DNA of 64,000 bases from JAJPIG01 sp035531675 (GTDB taxonomy: Bacteria; Desulfobacterota; Binatia; Binatales; Binataceae): positions 1 through 64,000 of the forward strand of contig DATKSL010000016.1 in the NCBI GenBank assembly GCA_035531675.1. The letters are read 5' to 3'. The position numbers were made by a program, and so were the translations under genes. The notes beneath the pieces were generated by a model. The model had not been told where the DNA came from. It did not search any database and saw nothing but the letters and a program-made list of their open reading frames with translations. Below, piece by piece: positions 18,006 through 26,234 of the stretch. Numbering within the stretch: the first letter of the stretch is position 1; the number at the start of each line of letters is the position of its first letter.

Positions 18006-18590
18006 TCAGACGCCGGAGCTTCTCACGATTTGCGACGGCGGCACGTCAGCGGGCGTCAGTTGCGCGCCGCCAGGTCCGGTTGAAGTTGGATTGTTGAGCA
18101 GCGCTGAGACTCCGGCGAGGACCGCAGCGGCGCTGCCGGGCGCCGGCGTGAGCGCCGCCACCAGCGCGATCGGCGTGAAGGCCGGGATCGGCGGCGCGTT
18201 CGCATCGAGCTGATTTCCGATCGCCCACTCGGTGAGCACGAGGCGCGCCTGAATCGCGATCGCGATGCCGCTCGGACCGAGTTGTCGCGAGGTGACGCCG
18301 AGCGAGGTCACCACGAAGTAACCGCGATACTCGCCGCTGCCGAACACCAGCGCCCGCGCCTGATGGTCGGCGGCGGCGGCCTCGAGCGCCGCCAGTTGCG
18401 CCGCCGGGTTGGTGAACGAAGCATGGAACATCAGCTCGAGCGCGATAGTCTGGAGCGCATCGCCGACCCATTGCAGCAGCGGCTTGTCCTCGACCACCGC
18501 GTGCGCCGCATAGTCGTAGCCGAGTTTCGATTCCATCCGCTCCGGCGAGCCCAGCACCTCGAAAGGGATATTCCCGAAGATCGCGAACAT
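18006..18590 (-). CDS. phage tail terminator-like protein U (P2 gpU family)
   Basis: 194 residues. The start ATG 18590 has GGAG about 6 nt upstream; a longer frame to 18716 overlaps the upstream gene and adds no homology. The opening FAIFGNIPFEVLGSPERMESKLGYDYAAH is characteristic of gpU, followed by LQWVGDALQTIALELMFH and YFVVTSLGVTSR. In P2 it completes the tail tube. The Pro/Ala-rich C-terminus is longer than the usual 150-residue protein. Confidence 0.88.
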   Translation of the reverse strand: MFAIFGNIPFEVLGSPERMESKLGYDYAAHAVVEDKPLLQWVGDALQTIALELMFHASFTNPAAQLAALEAAAADHQARALVFGSGEYRGYFVVTSLGVTSRQLGPSGIAIAIQARLVLTEWAIGNQLDANAPPIPAFTPIALVAALTPAPGSAAAVLAGVSALLNNPTSTGPGGAQLTPADVPPSQIVRSSGV

Positions 18591-18609
18591 GATGGCTCCG
18601 TTCCGCTCG

Positions 18610-19770
18610 CTAAAACTCGGTTCGCTGCCGGCGCCCGACTTCGCGTCGCCACTGATTGTAGAGTTCTCCGCCATGCTGACGCAGCGCCGCCAGTACGCGC
18701 CCCTCGAAATCAGCACCGTGCGCTTCGTGGATCACGATCGTCGGCGAAGAATTGATTACGACACCATCTCGCGCAGCCCCGCCGACTGAGCCGGCCGGGG
18801 TCGGCGCGCCGCCGCGGTCGAGGGCGGTGGGCAATCCGAAACTCGGCGCGGGCGCGATCCGATCCGGCCCCGCAAGTCGCGCCTCGATTCCATCCAGTGA
18901 TGCGATGGCAGCCGGAAAGTTGAACCACGGCCGCGTCCCGATGCTCCGCGAACCGCCCGCGAATGGAGTCGCCAGGCGCGCACTTCCGGCGATCGATCGC
19001 GATCGATAGTCGCGCTGGTTCGACGACCGTGCGCGATGCTCGCGATTGGCCTGCGTCTTGGTGACCCTTCCGGGTGAAGCGGCTGAGCCGCCAGCGGTGC
19101 CGAATAGTTGATTGGCGACCTCAATCGTCTTGAGCCGCGTGCCGGCGCGTTCCAAACTGCCATGCTTAAGCGGAGCGGCGAAGCGCGCGAGCGCATCGCG
19201 GACGGGCTTGCGATCGACACGCGCTGGGGCGCGGCTTGCGAAAGCGGACGCCGTCACTTTCCCAAGTGTTGGACTTGCCACAGTTTCGGCGCCGCGTGGC
19301 AGCCCGGCGATGGCTGCGATTCCGACGCGATGCGTCGTCAGCGTTCCCAACATTTGTGGAAGTCGCGCGCGCACGCGATCGCGAATCGACGGTTCGCTCG
19401 CCGGTTGCGGATTCGAACGCTTGGCGGCGCGCGCTTCGCGATCGTTCGCCGCGGGGCCGGAACGGTGGCCGATGAATGACGATAAAGCGGATCGATCGCT
19501 ACGGACCGAGCCCGCCAGGCGCGCGATGATCGCGCTGAAGATACCGGCGGCAAGCCGGTCGATCGATGCTCGGTCGTGCGCTGACTTCGCCGACGAAGTT
19601 GCCGCACGCACGGTCTCGGCCGGCTCGTCGCCAGCGTGTGCGCGCGGCGCGACGACCCGCAGCCGGGCGGCGCCGGCCAGATGGGCTCCGACCGCGCGGG
19701 TTCCGGCGGCCCAGTGACCGAGCCGGCGAAACGTCGCGACCGCGCCTGTCAATTTCCCGATTCGTTCCAT
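18610..19770 (-). CDS. putative short tail tape-measure protein, Arg-rich
   Basis: 386 residues at the exact position of P2 gene T (between E' and U). No domain is recognised. The protein is strongly basic and Ala/Arg-rich, with short hydrophobic stretches (LAAGIFSAIIARLAG, HRVGIAAIAGLP) but none of the long helical repeats of tape measures. The last 50 residues (VVINSSPTIVIHEAHGADFEGRVLAALRQHGGELYNQW) resemble tape-measure C-termini. If it is the tape measure, it is about half the P2 length. The start is 4 nt after the RRM gene stop, so it is translationally coupled. Function is inferred from position. Confidence 0.55.
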   Translation of the reverse strand: MERIGKLTGAVATFRRLGHWAAGTRAVGAHLAGAARLRVVAPRAHAGDEPAETVRAATSSAKSAHDRASIDRLAAGIFSAIIARLAGSVRSDRSALSSFIGHRSGPAANDREARAAKRSNPQPASEPSIRDRVRARLPQMLGTLTTHRVGIAAIAGLPRGAETVASPTLGKVTASAFASRAPARVDRKPVRDALARFAAPLKHGSLERAGTRLKTIEVANQLFGTAGGSAASPGRVTKTQANREHRARSSNQRDYRSRSIAGSARLATPFAGGSRSIGTRPWFNFPAAIASLDGIEARLAGPDRIAPAPSFGLPTALDRGGAPTPAGSVGGAARDGVVINSSPTIVIHEAHGADFEGRVLAALRQHGGELYNQWRREVGRRQRTEF

Positions 19771-19774
19771 CGAC

Positions 19775-20083
19775 TTAAAACATGCGGCGCGAGCGCGTCC
19801 GCGGTTTCGCCAGTTGCACCCGCAGCGTGCGGCCCATCACCTCAGTGCCGTCGAGTTCATTGATGGCGCGCTGGGCGTCTTCCGGGCTGGCTAGATCGAC
19901 GAAGCCGAAGCCGCGCGAGCGGCCGGTCTCGGGATCGCGAATGATCTCGGCATGCTCGATATGCTCGGGGACTACGCTGGTGAGCCGGCCGATGATCTCG
20001 TGCAGGGCCGCATCGGTCATCGCGAAATTCAGGTTCCCGATGTAAAGTCGTGTGCTCATTTCCAATCTGGCGCCGATACTCAT
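19775..20083 (-). CDS. RRM-domain RNA-binding protein within tail operon
   Basis: 102 residues carrying one complete RNA-recognition motif: RNP2 LYIGNL at residues 13-18, RNP1 RSRGFGFVDL at 55-64, and a basic tail (KPRTRSRR). It resembles the small glycine-rich-type bacterial and cyanobacterial Rbp proteins. The ATG at 20083 has GGAGG 6 nt upstream and overlaps the TGA of the E' frame as ATGA, so this start is favoured over the internal ATG at 20059. RRM proteins are not part of known Mu or P2 tail modules, so it looks like a captured host gene. Confidence 0.92.
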   Translation of the reverse strand: MSIGARLEMSTRLYIGNLNFAMTDAALHEIIGRLTSVVPEHIEHAEIIRDPETGRSRGFGFVDLASPEDAQRAINELDGTEVMGRTLRVQLAKPRTRSRRMF

Positions 20084-20543
20084 TGCTGCCCTCCGCGGCC
20101 GGGCGTCGGCTCGCCGCCGCGCAGGTGGGTGGCGACGGTGACGGCCCAGAACGCGAGCTCCGGTAGTTCCATCGCGACTAACTCCGTAAAGCCGAAGCCG
20201 AACTGGATGAGGCCGGCGATAGTGGCGGCGGAGGGCACGCCGCCTGCTGAAAATTTCCGCCGACCACTTCCTCCTGCAGCACCAGCACGTCGGCCAGGTC
20301 CATGGCCAGCACGTCCTCGTAAACCATCGGCTGGCCGTCGATCCGGACCAGCTCGGCGATCAGCGCGAAAACGATCGCCGCCGGCTCGCTGCTCTGCGCC
20401 GCGCGCTGCGCCCGCATCAAATCGCGTCCCACCCCGCGCCGGATTGAGGCGCCGCGCCCCGACGGCAGCGCGACAATGCGGTCGCTCTGGGAGCCGTTCG
20501 CAGCGATCGGAACGCCGTTGACCGTGAGAGATTCCTGTGCCAT
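20080..20543 (-). CDS. tail assembly chaperone E-E' fusion made by -1 frameshift
   Basis: Shifting -1 at the AAATTTT heptamer (20256-20250) joins codons 1-98 of E to a 56-codon frame that is open to TGA at 20082-20080. The product is 154 residues. The extension (SAGGVPSAATIAGLIQF, then ELVAMELPELAFWAVTVATH) has the aromatic, helical character of E' proteins, where the zero frame is low-complexity. The slippery codons are exactly in phase (A AAT TTT). The fusion stop overlaps the RRM gene start. In P2, lambda and Mu an equivalent shift sets the ratio of two chaperones needed for tape-measure loading. Confidence 0.78.
20178..20543 (-). CDS. tail assembly chaperone gpE-like, zero-frame product
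   Basis: 121 residues. The central region (RIVALPSGRGASIRRGVGRDLMRAQ, then DGQPMVYEDVLAMDLADVLVLQEEVVGG) fits the tail-assembly chaperone families of Mu gp41 and P2 gpE. After residue 98 the zero frame reads a low-complexity Pro/Ser/Ala tail, which indicates that the natural long product uses another frame. It lies between the tail-tube gene and the tape-measure position, where chaperone genes are expected. Confidence 0.8.
   Translation of the reverse strand: MAQESLTVNGVPIAANGSQSDRIVALPSGRGASIRRGVGRDLMRAQRAAQSSEPAAIVFALIAELVRIDGQPMVYEDVLAMDLADVLVLQEEVVGGNFQQAACPPPPLSPASSSSASALRS
20250..20256 (-). promoter_or_regulatory. slippery heptamer AAATTTT for -1 frameshift
   Basis: Minus-strand AAATTTT in the X XXY YYZ phase of gpE (codons AAT TTT). 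An internal AGGAGG-like sequence (GCAGGAGGAAG) lies about 16 nt upstream and could stimulate slippage. Confidence 0.72.
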
Positions 20544-20562
20544 CGCTGAACCGTCCGTTGAG

Positions 20563-21081
20563 CTATTCGCCGAGGTTGTTGCGGAACTGCGCGAGCTGAT
20601 CGACGCCGCCGACCACGTACAGATTCGCCATCACGTCGTACAGAAAGATCTGCACGCCGGCCACGTAGAGTTCGGTGTGGTAGACCGACACCACTGACTG
20701 CGCGTCGACGTTCTCGTGCGGCTTGAAGGTGAAAGCGCCGGCATCCTTGAACACGCCGGTCATCAGGTAGACCAGCGGCAATTCGCCCGAGCGGCCCTGG
20801 CTGGTGTACTGCTCGATGCTGCCCATCACCTGGAACGAGTGACTCGTGAAGGGGCTGGTCGCGAGCAATTGGACCTCGGGATAGATCGAGGTCCACTTGA
20901 TGCGGGATTCGAGTTTGTCGACGCCGGCCCAGAACTCGGCGACCCCGGCCATCCCGAGGCCCTTGTGGTCGACCATCAGGTGACGCGGCTGCGCGACTTC
21001 GATCTCTTCCGCGCGGCCCAGCAGTCCGATGCCGTCGACGTAAATGTTCGCGTTGGTGATCCGGTTTACAGAGAGGTCCAT
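20563..21081 (-). CDS. major tail tube protein (P2 gpFII family)
   Basis: 172 residues forming the inner tube. Features are VNRITNANIYVDGIGLLGRAEEIEV at the N-terminus, GMAGVAEFWAGVDKLESRIKWTSIYPE near residues 42-68, and the late QSVVSVYHTELYVAGVQIFLYDV stretch. It lies 18 nt after the sheath gene, as in P2. The start has GGAGAC about 8 nt upstream. Confidence 0.92.
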   Translation of the reverse strand: MDLSVNRITNANIYVDGIGLLGRAEEIEVAQPRHLMVDHKGLGMAGVAEFWAGVDKLESRIKWTSIYPEVQLLATSPFTSHSFQVMGSIEQYTSQGRSGELPLVYLMTGVFKDAGAFTFKPHENVDAQSVVSVYHTELYVAGVQIFLYDVMANLYVVGGVDQLAQFRNNLGE

Positions 21082-21099
21082 CGCGCGGTCTCCTTCGGG

Positions 21100-22620
21100 T
21101 TAGGAATTCGCGGTTCCAGACGCGCCAATCAGGGCGGAGCCGAGGGGATTGGTCTGGCCGAGTTGTTGCAGCAGATTGGTATCGATGGTGACGTTGAAGC
21201 TGATGCGCTCGGCGGGCGGCGGCGGCATCACGTCGATATCGAACACCAGTTGGCCGGCGGCCAGCTGGCTGGGCGGATTTTCCGCCGGATCGTAGGTGGC
21301 GCTGCCGCCGACCAGGGCGCCGCGCTGGATCAGCGTGCGGATGAAGCTATTGACGCTGGCCAGGATTGCCGTGATCAATGCGTTCGAGATCGGCTGATCG
21401 ATGAACTGCAGCATCGCCTGCTCGACCGACTCCTCGATCACGTCCATCGTGCGCCGCACGCAGATGAAGTTGTCGGGCGCCGTGCTGGTCGGATAGGCCG
21501 CCGAGCGATTGCCCCATACGCGGAGCCCCGTGCCGAAGCTGTTGAACACGGTGACGATACCCTCGGCGTTGAGGTTGTTGACGTCGGAGTCCGGATCGAT
21601 AATCGAGGCATAGAGTGGCACGTCGGGTCCGAGCGAACCCTCGAACTGAGTATTCGAGGGCGACCACCAATAGCCATTGGTCAGGTCCTTGGCCGCCATC
21701 GCGCCCGCGACGTACTGCGAAAACGGCGCCACCGAGTTGGCGTTGACAGCTGCGCCGGTGGTCGGGTCGAGACCGCGATCGACGAATACCTGCTGCGGGT
21801 AACAGAGGATCGCGCGGTTCGAACTGGTGTCGAAGCCGGCGCCAACCGTCCCGCGATTCGCGATCGCGGTGGCGAACGCCGTGCCGGGCGCCGAGTCGAC
21901 CAATGCCATCGCCCGCAGCGTTTCCGCCATGGTGGTAAGCGCGCTGGCGACATCCGGATTCTGCGAGTAGCCGGGAGCGATCAAAATCTTGGCGAAGAAG
22001 CCCATCGTGCCGTAGGTAATCTTGAGCGCTTGCAGGCCGCTGTACGCGCCGCTCGCGTAGGTTCCGATCACGTCGCTGTCGAGAACCTTGCTGGGATCGG
22101 CGTAGTTGAACGACACCAGCACCGTCGCACCCGCATTGATTCCGCCGCCGGCGATTAGCGTGACCACGCCCTTGATCGCGTCGAGCGTATAGTCAGTGCC
22201 GGCGGCGTAGGTAGTTCCCGCGGGATCGCTGGTCACCACCACCTGCGACACTCCCATGTGGCCAAGGTTGATGGTGCCCGCGCTCCCCGTCGCGGTGCTG
22301 AGGGTGTAGGGCGTCGCCGCCACGGCGCTGGTGTGCACCGCCGGGTCGAACACGTTGATGACGATCGCCTGCCCGGCGCCCTGCGCCTGGATCGCCGCCA
22401 GCGCGTAGGGAATCGTGTAGCCCTTGATAAGCGGTCCGAACTGCGCGGCGTCGACCGCGGAGCTCACCAGTTTCGGAGTCTGCACCGCGGGCGGATTGCT
22501 GACGTTCCAGATCGGCGCGGTGCCGACCAGCCCAGTGACCGCGGATTTAACCACCGTTACCGGCAGCGGTCCGCTGGTTACTTCCGCTACCTCGACTCCA
22601 TGGAGAAAGCTCGCTGGCAT
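21100..22620 (-). CDS. contractile tail sheath protein (P2 gpFI family) with extra beta module
   Basis: 506 residues, longer than P2 FI. The N-terminus LHGVEVAEVTSGPLPVTVVKSAVTGLVGTAP and the C-terminal VFDIDVMPPPPAERISFNVTIDTN are sheath hallmarks. Core motifs include GFDTSSNRAILCYPQ and NGYWWSPSNTQFEGSLG. Residues about 119-175 form an inserted Val/Thr/Gly-rich module (GVSQVVVTSDPAGTTYAAGTD) that recurs in two other virion proteins of this prophage and is probably surface exposed. The gene leads the tail operon together with the tube gene. Confidence 0.92.
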   Translation of the reverse strand: MPASFLHGVEVAEVTSGPLPVTVVKSAVTGLVGTAPIWNVSNPPAVQTPKLVSSAVDAAQFGPLIKGYTIPYALAAIQAQGAGQAIVINVFDPAVHTSAVAATPYTLSTATGSAGTINLGHMGVSQVVVTSDPAGTTYAAGTDYTLDAIKGVVTLIAGGGINAGATVLVSFNYADPSKVLDSDVIGTYASGAYSGLQALKITYGTMGFFAKILIAPGYSQNPDVASALTTMAETLRAMALVDSAPGTAFATAIANRGTVGAGFDTSSNRAILCYPQQVFVDRGLDPTTGAAVNANSVAPFSQYVAGAMAAKDLTNGYWWSPSNTQFEGSLGPDVPLYASIIDPDSDVNNLNAEGIVTVFNSFGTGLRVWGNRSAAYPTSTAPDNFICVRRTMDVIEESVEQAMLQFIDQPISNALITAILASVNSFIRTLIQRGALVGGSATYDPAENPPSQLAAGQLVFDIDVMPPPPAERISFNVTIDTNLLQQLGQTNPLGSALIGASGTANS

Positions 22621-22692
22621 TATCTGACTCCTGTCGCGGGGTGTTAGCCGCGGAATTTAATGGTCTCGCTTCGCCTTCAACTGACAGCGTCT

Positions 22693-23490
22693 TTAGCCAA
22701 TAACGATCGCCGGGTCGTAGCCACACGCGACGCTGACGGTGGCTCCTGGAGCAAGCGACCCGCCGGCAATCAGGCTTATCAACCCGCTGGCGGCATCGAC
22801 CGAATAGTCAGGTCCGGCCACATATTGGCGACCACTAAGATCACTGACCGTTACATTCGAGACGTTGCCGTATGGCAATTGCAGCAATCCGTTCGCATCG
22901 AAGCTCTGCTGGAACAAACCGATAGTCGCGAATCGATCGCCGCTGGTGTCCTGCGCCACGCCCTGGATGAACAACGGGAATTGATCGCCTGGCGAAGCTT
23001 CGAGGGCCACCGTTTCAACCGCGAAACTGATCGCGTAAATCCACACCCCGCCCTGCGCGTCACGCTCAACAAACCGCTCCTTGAGCGGGTAGGTCTTTCG
23101 GCAGCCCGGAATCTGGAAGCCGGTCAGTGCCACGCGCACCGCTTCGAGCAGCGAATAGGCGCCCGGGCTCACGCCACTGGCGAGCGCCCCGTAACTCCAT
23201 CCGAGGTCGCGCGCCATCAGGCGCACTTCGAATTCGAGCTTGCGCAACTGCACGACCGCGGCCGTATCGATCAGATCGCCGTAGCTGGCGCCGCGGTACG
23301 AGACCAGCGCCGCGCCTACCGGATGAGTCATGCGGTAGGCCTCGGGCCGGTCGGGAAAGTGCACGACCTCGATCAGGCTGATGCGCGAAACCAGTTGCGC
23401 GACGATCGCGCTCTCAATCGTAGCGATATCCAGCGGCGTAGGCGGAGTGAAAGGTTGACCGCTCCAGGGTGTATCGAGGATGGCTGCCAT
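22693..23490 (-). CDS. Mu gp37-like protein with C-terminal beta module
   Basis: 265 residues. The first 200 fit the Mu gp37 family: IATIESAIVAQLVSRI, then HFPDRPEAYRMTHPVGAALVSYRGASYG and GCRKTYPLKERFVERD. The role in Mu is head-tail joining and is poorly defined. The C-terminal 55 residues (YGNVSNVTVSDLSGRQYVAG, then SGLISLIAGGSLAPGATV) are the same module seen in the sheath and decoration proteins and are absent from ordinary gp37. It sits between gp36 and the sheath, as in Mu. Confidence 0.82.
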   Translation of the reverse strand: MAAILDTPWSGQPFTPPTPLDIATIESAIVAQLVSRISLIEVVHFPDRPEAYRMTHPVGAALVSYRGASYGDLIDTAAVVQLRKLEFEVRLMARDLGWSYGALASGVSPGAYSLLEAVRVALTGFQIPGCRKTYPLKERFVERDAQGGVWIYAISFAVETVALEASPGDQFPLFIQGVAQDTSGDRFATIGLFQQSFDANGLLQLPYGNVSNVTVSDLSGRQYVAGPDYSVDAASGLISLIAGGSLAPGATVSVACGYDPAIVIG

Positions 23491-23536
23491 CAAATAGTCA
23501 CTCGCTTAGCTAACTGAGTACACACCAGTCGGCGGG

Positions 23537-23971
23537 TCAGAAACCCTTTAACTTATTCCGATCGAAAACGCGTTCAGGACCCTCGACGGTGGTGGCGCCG
23601 GACGCAGTTGCGGGCTCCTCGTTGCTCGATGACAAGCCGAGTGTGACGGTCCCCTTGGCCGCCTCGAGCAGGAAGCCGATTGCGTCTTCATAGCGCTTGC
23701 GCGCGTCCGCCAGGTCGTGCAGCGGACGCAGGGATTGCAGGCGATACATCGCGATGTCGCAGGTGAGCCGGCTGAGCACCGCCGGCGGCTCCGACAGCGG
23801 CAGGGCGAAGCGACCTTCCAGGTAACCGTCGATTTCCGCCGAGGCGTCGTTGAGCGCCTGCTCGAGGACGCCGCCGTTTACGATGGTCGCGGTCGGGTCC
23901 TCGTTGGTGAGTTGCACCAGGTCGCGATTCGGATAGCGCGCAATCATATCGTTGGCGGTCGCGTAGCTCAT
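23537..23971 (-). CDS. Mu gp36-like protein (DUF1320)
   Basis: 144 residues from ATG 23971. The N-terminus SYATANDMIARYPNRDLVQLTNED and the following DASAEIDGYLEGRFALPLSEPP with LTCDIAMYRL are diagnostic of the gp36 family, a head-completion or connector protein. A frame extending to 24016 adds 15 non-conserved residues that overlap the capsid gene stop. The C-terminus after residue 110 is variable. Confidence 0.9.
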   Translation of the reverse strand: MSYATANDMIARYPNRDLVQLTNEDPTATIVNGGVLEQALNDASAEIDGYLEGRFALPLSEPPAVLSRLTCDIAMYRLQSLRPLHDLADARKRYEDAIGFLLEAAKGTVTLGLSSSNEEPATASGATTVEGPERVFDRNKLKGF

Positions 23972-23999
23972 GGCTGTCTGACTCCGTGCAGCGCGGCCG

Positions 24000-24950
24000 C
24001 TAGGAAAGGTACTCACTGACGATCAGGTCGGCACTGTTGCGCCAGATGTTGGTGGTCGGAACTCCCGCGCTGCCGCCCGCGCCGGCCATGAACTCTGAGT
24101 TCAACAGCTGACGCGCGACCTCTTCCAGAGCCGGTGGCACGACCAGGTAGACGCCGTTGCGGCTGGACAGCGCGCCGAACGGCTGGCCGCCATCGGTCTT
24201 GATCGAACGCATCGCGGCGCGTGCGGCGCCGTAGTTGGCGGGCGTGCCGAGGTCCTGGTTGCTGGCGTAGGCGAGCTGCCACAGGCCGACGCCGGTGTTG
24301 GCCCGTCCGTCAACCCCGTAGCGAAACTCGCGGCGGTTGAAAACTCCCTCGTCTGCCAGAGTGTTCATTTTTGTAACCGCGTATTCGCGGCGCAGCTGGA
24401 AGATGAAGGGCCGGATTGCGCGCGACGCGTCGATTAGAAACCAATACGGCCCGCTGCCGCTGGAGTTGATGTTCGCGACCGCGGTCTGGCGCGCCGGATC
24501 GCCCATCGGTCCGACCGGATGGCTCGCGGAAAAGAACGGCTGGCCGTCGTAACCAACCACCCCGCTCGGGCTCGTCACCGCCTGCTTGATCATCTGGAAC
24601 AGCAGCATGTCGGGATGGACCTTGGTGTCCCAGCCAAGCTGCTCGATGATCGGTTCGTAGACGCCGTAATTATCGTCTTCGATATCGTTGCGATCGATGC
24701 CGACGGTGTCCTCGAAATTACGATTGACTATTGTGTAGACGTGCGCCTCGAGCGCCTGCACAACGCGATCGCCCAGCCATTCGCGAAAGGTGGTCGTGCG
24801 TCCGAGCCAGGGATAGGTGGTCTGGCGGCTGGTCGAGCGCACGATGCTTGCAATTTGCTCATAGTAGCTAGGTGGCTTGTCGAAGCCGCGCTGAAATACT
24901 ACGTCAAAGCCGGTGAACAGTGAGATTAAATTCGCCTGAGTGATTTCCAT
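24000..24950 (-). CDS. major capsid protein (Mu gpT family)
   Basis: 316 residues, close to the usual Mu T length. Family features are LISLFTGFDVVFQRGFDKPPSYYEQIAS at the N-terminus, YPWLGRTTTFREWLGDRVVQALEAHVYTIVNRNFEDTVGIDRNDIEDD near 45-92, and the HPVGPMG loop. The HK97-like fold is inferred from family membership. The decoration and protease/scaffold genes lie upstream in the same operon, and gp36 lies downstream. Confidence 0.95.
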   Translation of the reverse strand: MEITQANLISLFTGFDVVFQRGFDKPPSYYEQIASIVRSTSRQTTYPWLGRTTTFREWLGDRVVQALEAHVYTIVNRNFEDTVGIDRNDIEDDNYGVYEPIIEQLGWDTKVHPDMLLFQMIKQAVTSPSGVVGYDGQPFFSASHPVGPMGDPARQTAVANINSSGSGPYWFLIDASRAIRPFIFQLRREYAVTKMNTLADEGVFNRREFRYGVDGRANTGVGLWQLAYASNQDLGTPANYGAARAAMRSIKTDGGQPFGALSSRNGVYLVVPPALEEVARQLLNSEFMAGAGGSAGVPTTNIWRNSADLIVSEYLS

Positions 24951-24979
24951 TGTTTCGCCTCTGGTACGAATGAAAGATG

Positions 24980-25675
24980 TCAGACCGCGGCCGCCGACTG
25001 ATGCCAGAAGTCAACCCACACTTCGCCGCTCTGGTCGAGATTGACTATTCGCCCGGCAATACTGCGGGTCGCCGCGCCCCAGTTATAGGAGATCAGCACC
25101 GAGGCGGCGGCGGCGATCGCGCCACCGGGGATGCTGACGACCAGCCCCGACTCGTAATTGACTACATAGTCGGTGCCTTCCACGTAGGTAGTGCCTGCGG
25201 GTGAACTGGTTACGACCAGGCTGGAGACGTGTTCATGGCCGAGGACCACCAGTTGGGGCGTGCCGGAGGCGGGAAAGGTGAAGACGGTTGGCGCGACCAC
25301 GGTGGCGCCGCCGCCGTCGCTGGCCGAGACCGAATTGTCGTCGACCGCGAAGGCGAGCGCGCCGACCTGCGCCTGGGCGATAGAGTTGTCATGGTCGGCA
25401 TACATGAAGACCCCGCGCCGGCCGACCACCGAGATCGCGCCGGCGGCGCCGCCGGTGTTATTCGCATTCTGACCGGGGATGCCGTTATAGACGCGTTCGG
25501 CCCGTCCGACGATTCGCAGGCCGGTGGTGGAGCTCGCCGGGACTGCATTGCCGGCGGCGTTGAGCGCCATTATCGCGCCCAGGTAGATGACCGTGTTGGC
25601 TTCGACTGGATAGACCTGAATCCGGCCGAAGTCGGCCATTTCGGGAGTGTTGCGAGCGCTGGTCAGAGCCGCCAT
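24980..25675 (-). CDS. putative capsid decoration/stabilisation protein
   Basis: 231 residues between the protease and capsid genes, where head decoration proteins lie. The start ATG 25675 has AGGAGG 9 nt upstream; the open frame continues upstream only as non-conserved sequence. The N-terminal part (GRIQVYPVEANTVIYLGAIMALNAAGNAVPA, then GLRIVGRAERVYNG) resembles the barrel of capsid-stabilising proteins. Residues about 145-200 are the beta module shared with the sheath and gp37-like proteins (HEHVSSLVVTSSPAGTTYVE). Confidence 0.72.
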   Translation of the reverse strand: MAALTSARNTPEMADFGRIQVYPVEANTVIYLGAIMALNAAGNAVPASSTTGLRIVGRAERVYNGIPGQNANNTGGAAGAISVVGRRGVFMYADHDNSIAQAQVGALAFAVDDNSVSASDGGGATVVAPTVFTFPASGTPQLVVLGHEHVSSLVVTSSPAGTTYVEGTDYVVNYESGLVVSIPGGAIAAAASVLISYNWGAATRSIAGRIVNLDQSGEVWVDFWHQSAAAV

Positions 25676-25688
25676 CAGTGTGCTCCTC

Positions 25689-26234
25689 CTACTGGGAGAT
25701 CTTGTTGAGTCCGAGAAAATCGTGCCGGGTGGTTTTGCGTTTGAGGAAGGCGTTGGGGGCGACGCCGAGCTGCGTGCAGATCGCGATTTCGCTGGCGCTG
25801 AGAGGTTCCACCTTGGCGCGGCGTACGCTTGCTTCAGCGCCGAGACTGTCGCCCGCCTGTAGCATCGGCGGCTGCCGCGCGATGAAATCATTGAAGCCTT
25901 TGAAATCCGCCTGGCAGTAAGAGATTGCCCATTCGCGCTGAGCCGGGATGAGCTTGCCGACGCGCAGCGCCTCGTCGACCGCGCGTCCCGCCCGTTCGCG
26001 GCCGTGTTCGGCGCGCAGCAGGTTGAGTTCGGTCAGGGCGCGCTGAAACTGCGCCATCGCGACGAACCGCGCCGGATCGGGATCAATCTGGTCGCCAGTG
26101 CCGGACGGTGATTCGCCGGCGCCCGGCATCGCGCCGACGCCAGCGAGCTGGCGGACGCGTTCGAGGATCTGATCCGAATCAGCCTCGTCTTCCATGCCTA
26201 GGAATTCGCGCAACTGGGCCAGTAGCTCATTCAT
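25689..26234 (-). CDS. scaffolding protein from internal start in the protease gene (Mu Z analogue)
   Basis: An in-frame ATG at 26234 (codon 186 of the protease) has GAGG 8 nt upstream and begins MNELLAQLREFLGMEDEADS. It would give a 181-residue acidic, helical protein equal to the protease C-terminus. Mu produces its scaffold Z in this way from the 3' part of gene I. The internal initiation here is inferred from the ribosome site and the analogy. Confidence 0.6.
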   Translation of the reverse strand: MNELLAQLREFLGMEDEADSDQILERVRQLAGVGAMPGAGESPSGTGDQIDPDPARFVAMAQFQRALTELNLLRAEHGRERAGRAVDEALRVGKLIPAQREWAISYCQADFKGFNDFIARQPPMLQAGDSLGAEASVRRAKVEPLSASEIAICTQLGVAPNAFLKRKTTRHDFLGLNKISQ

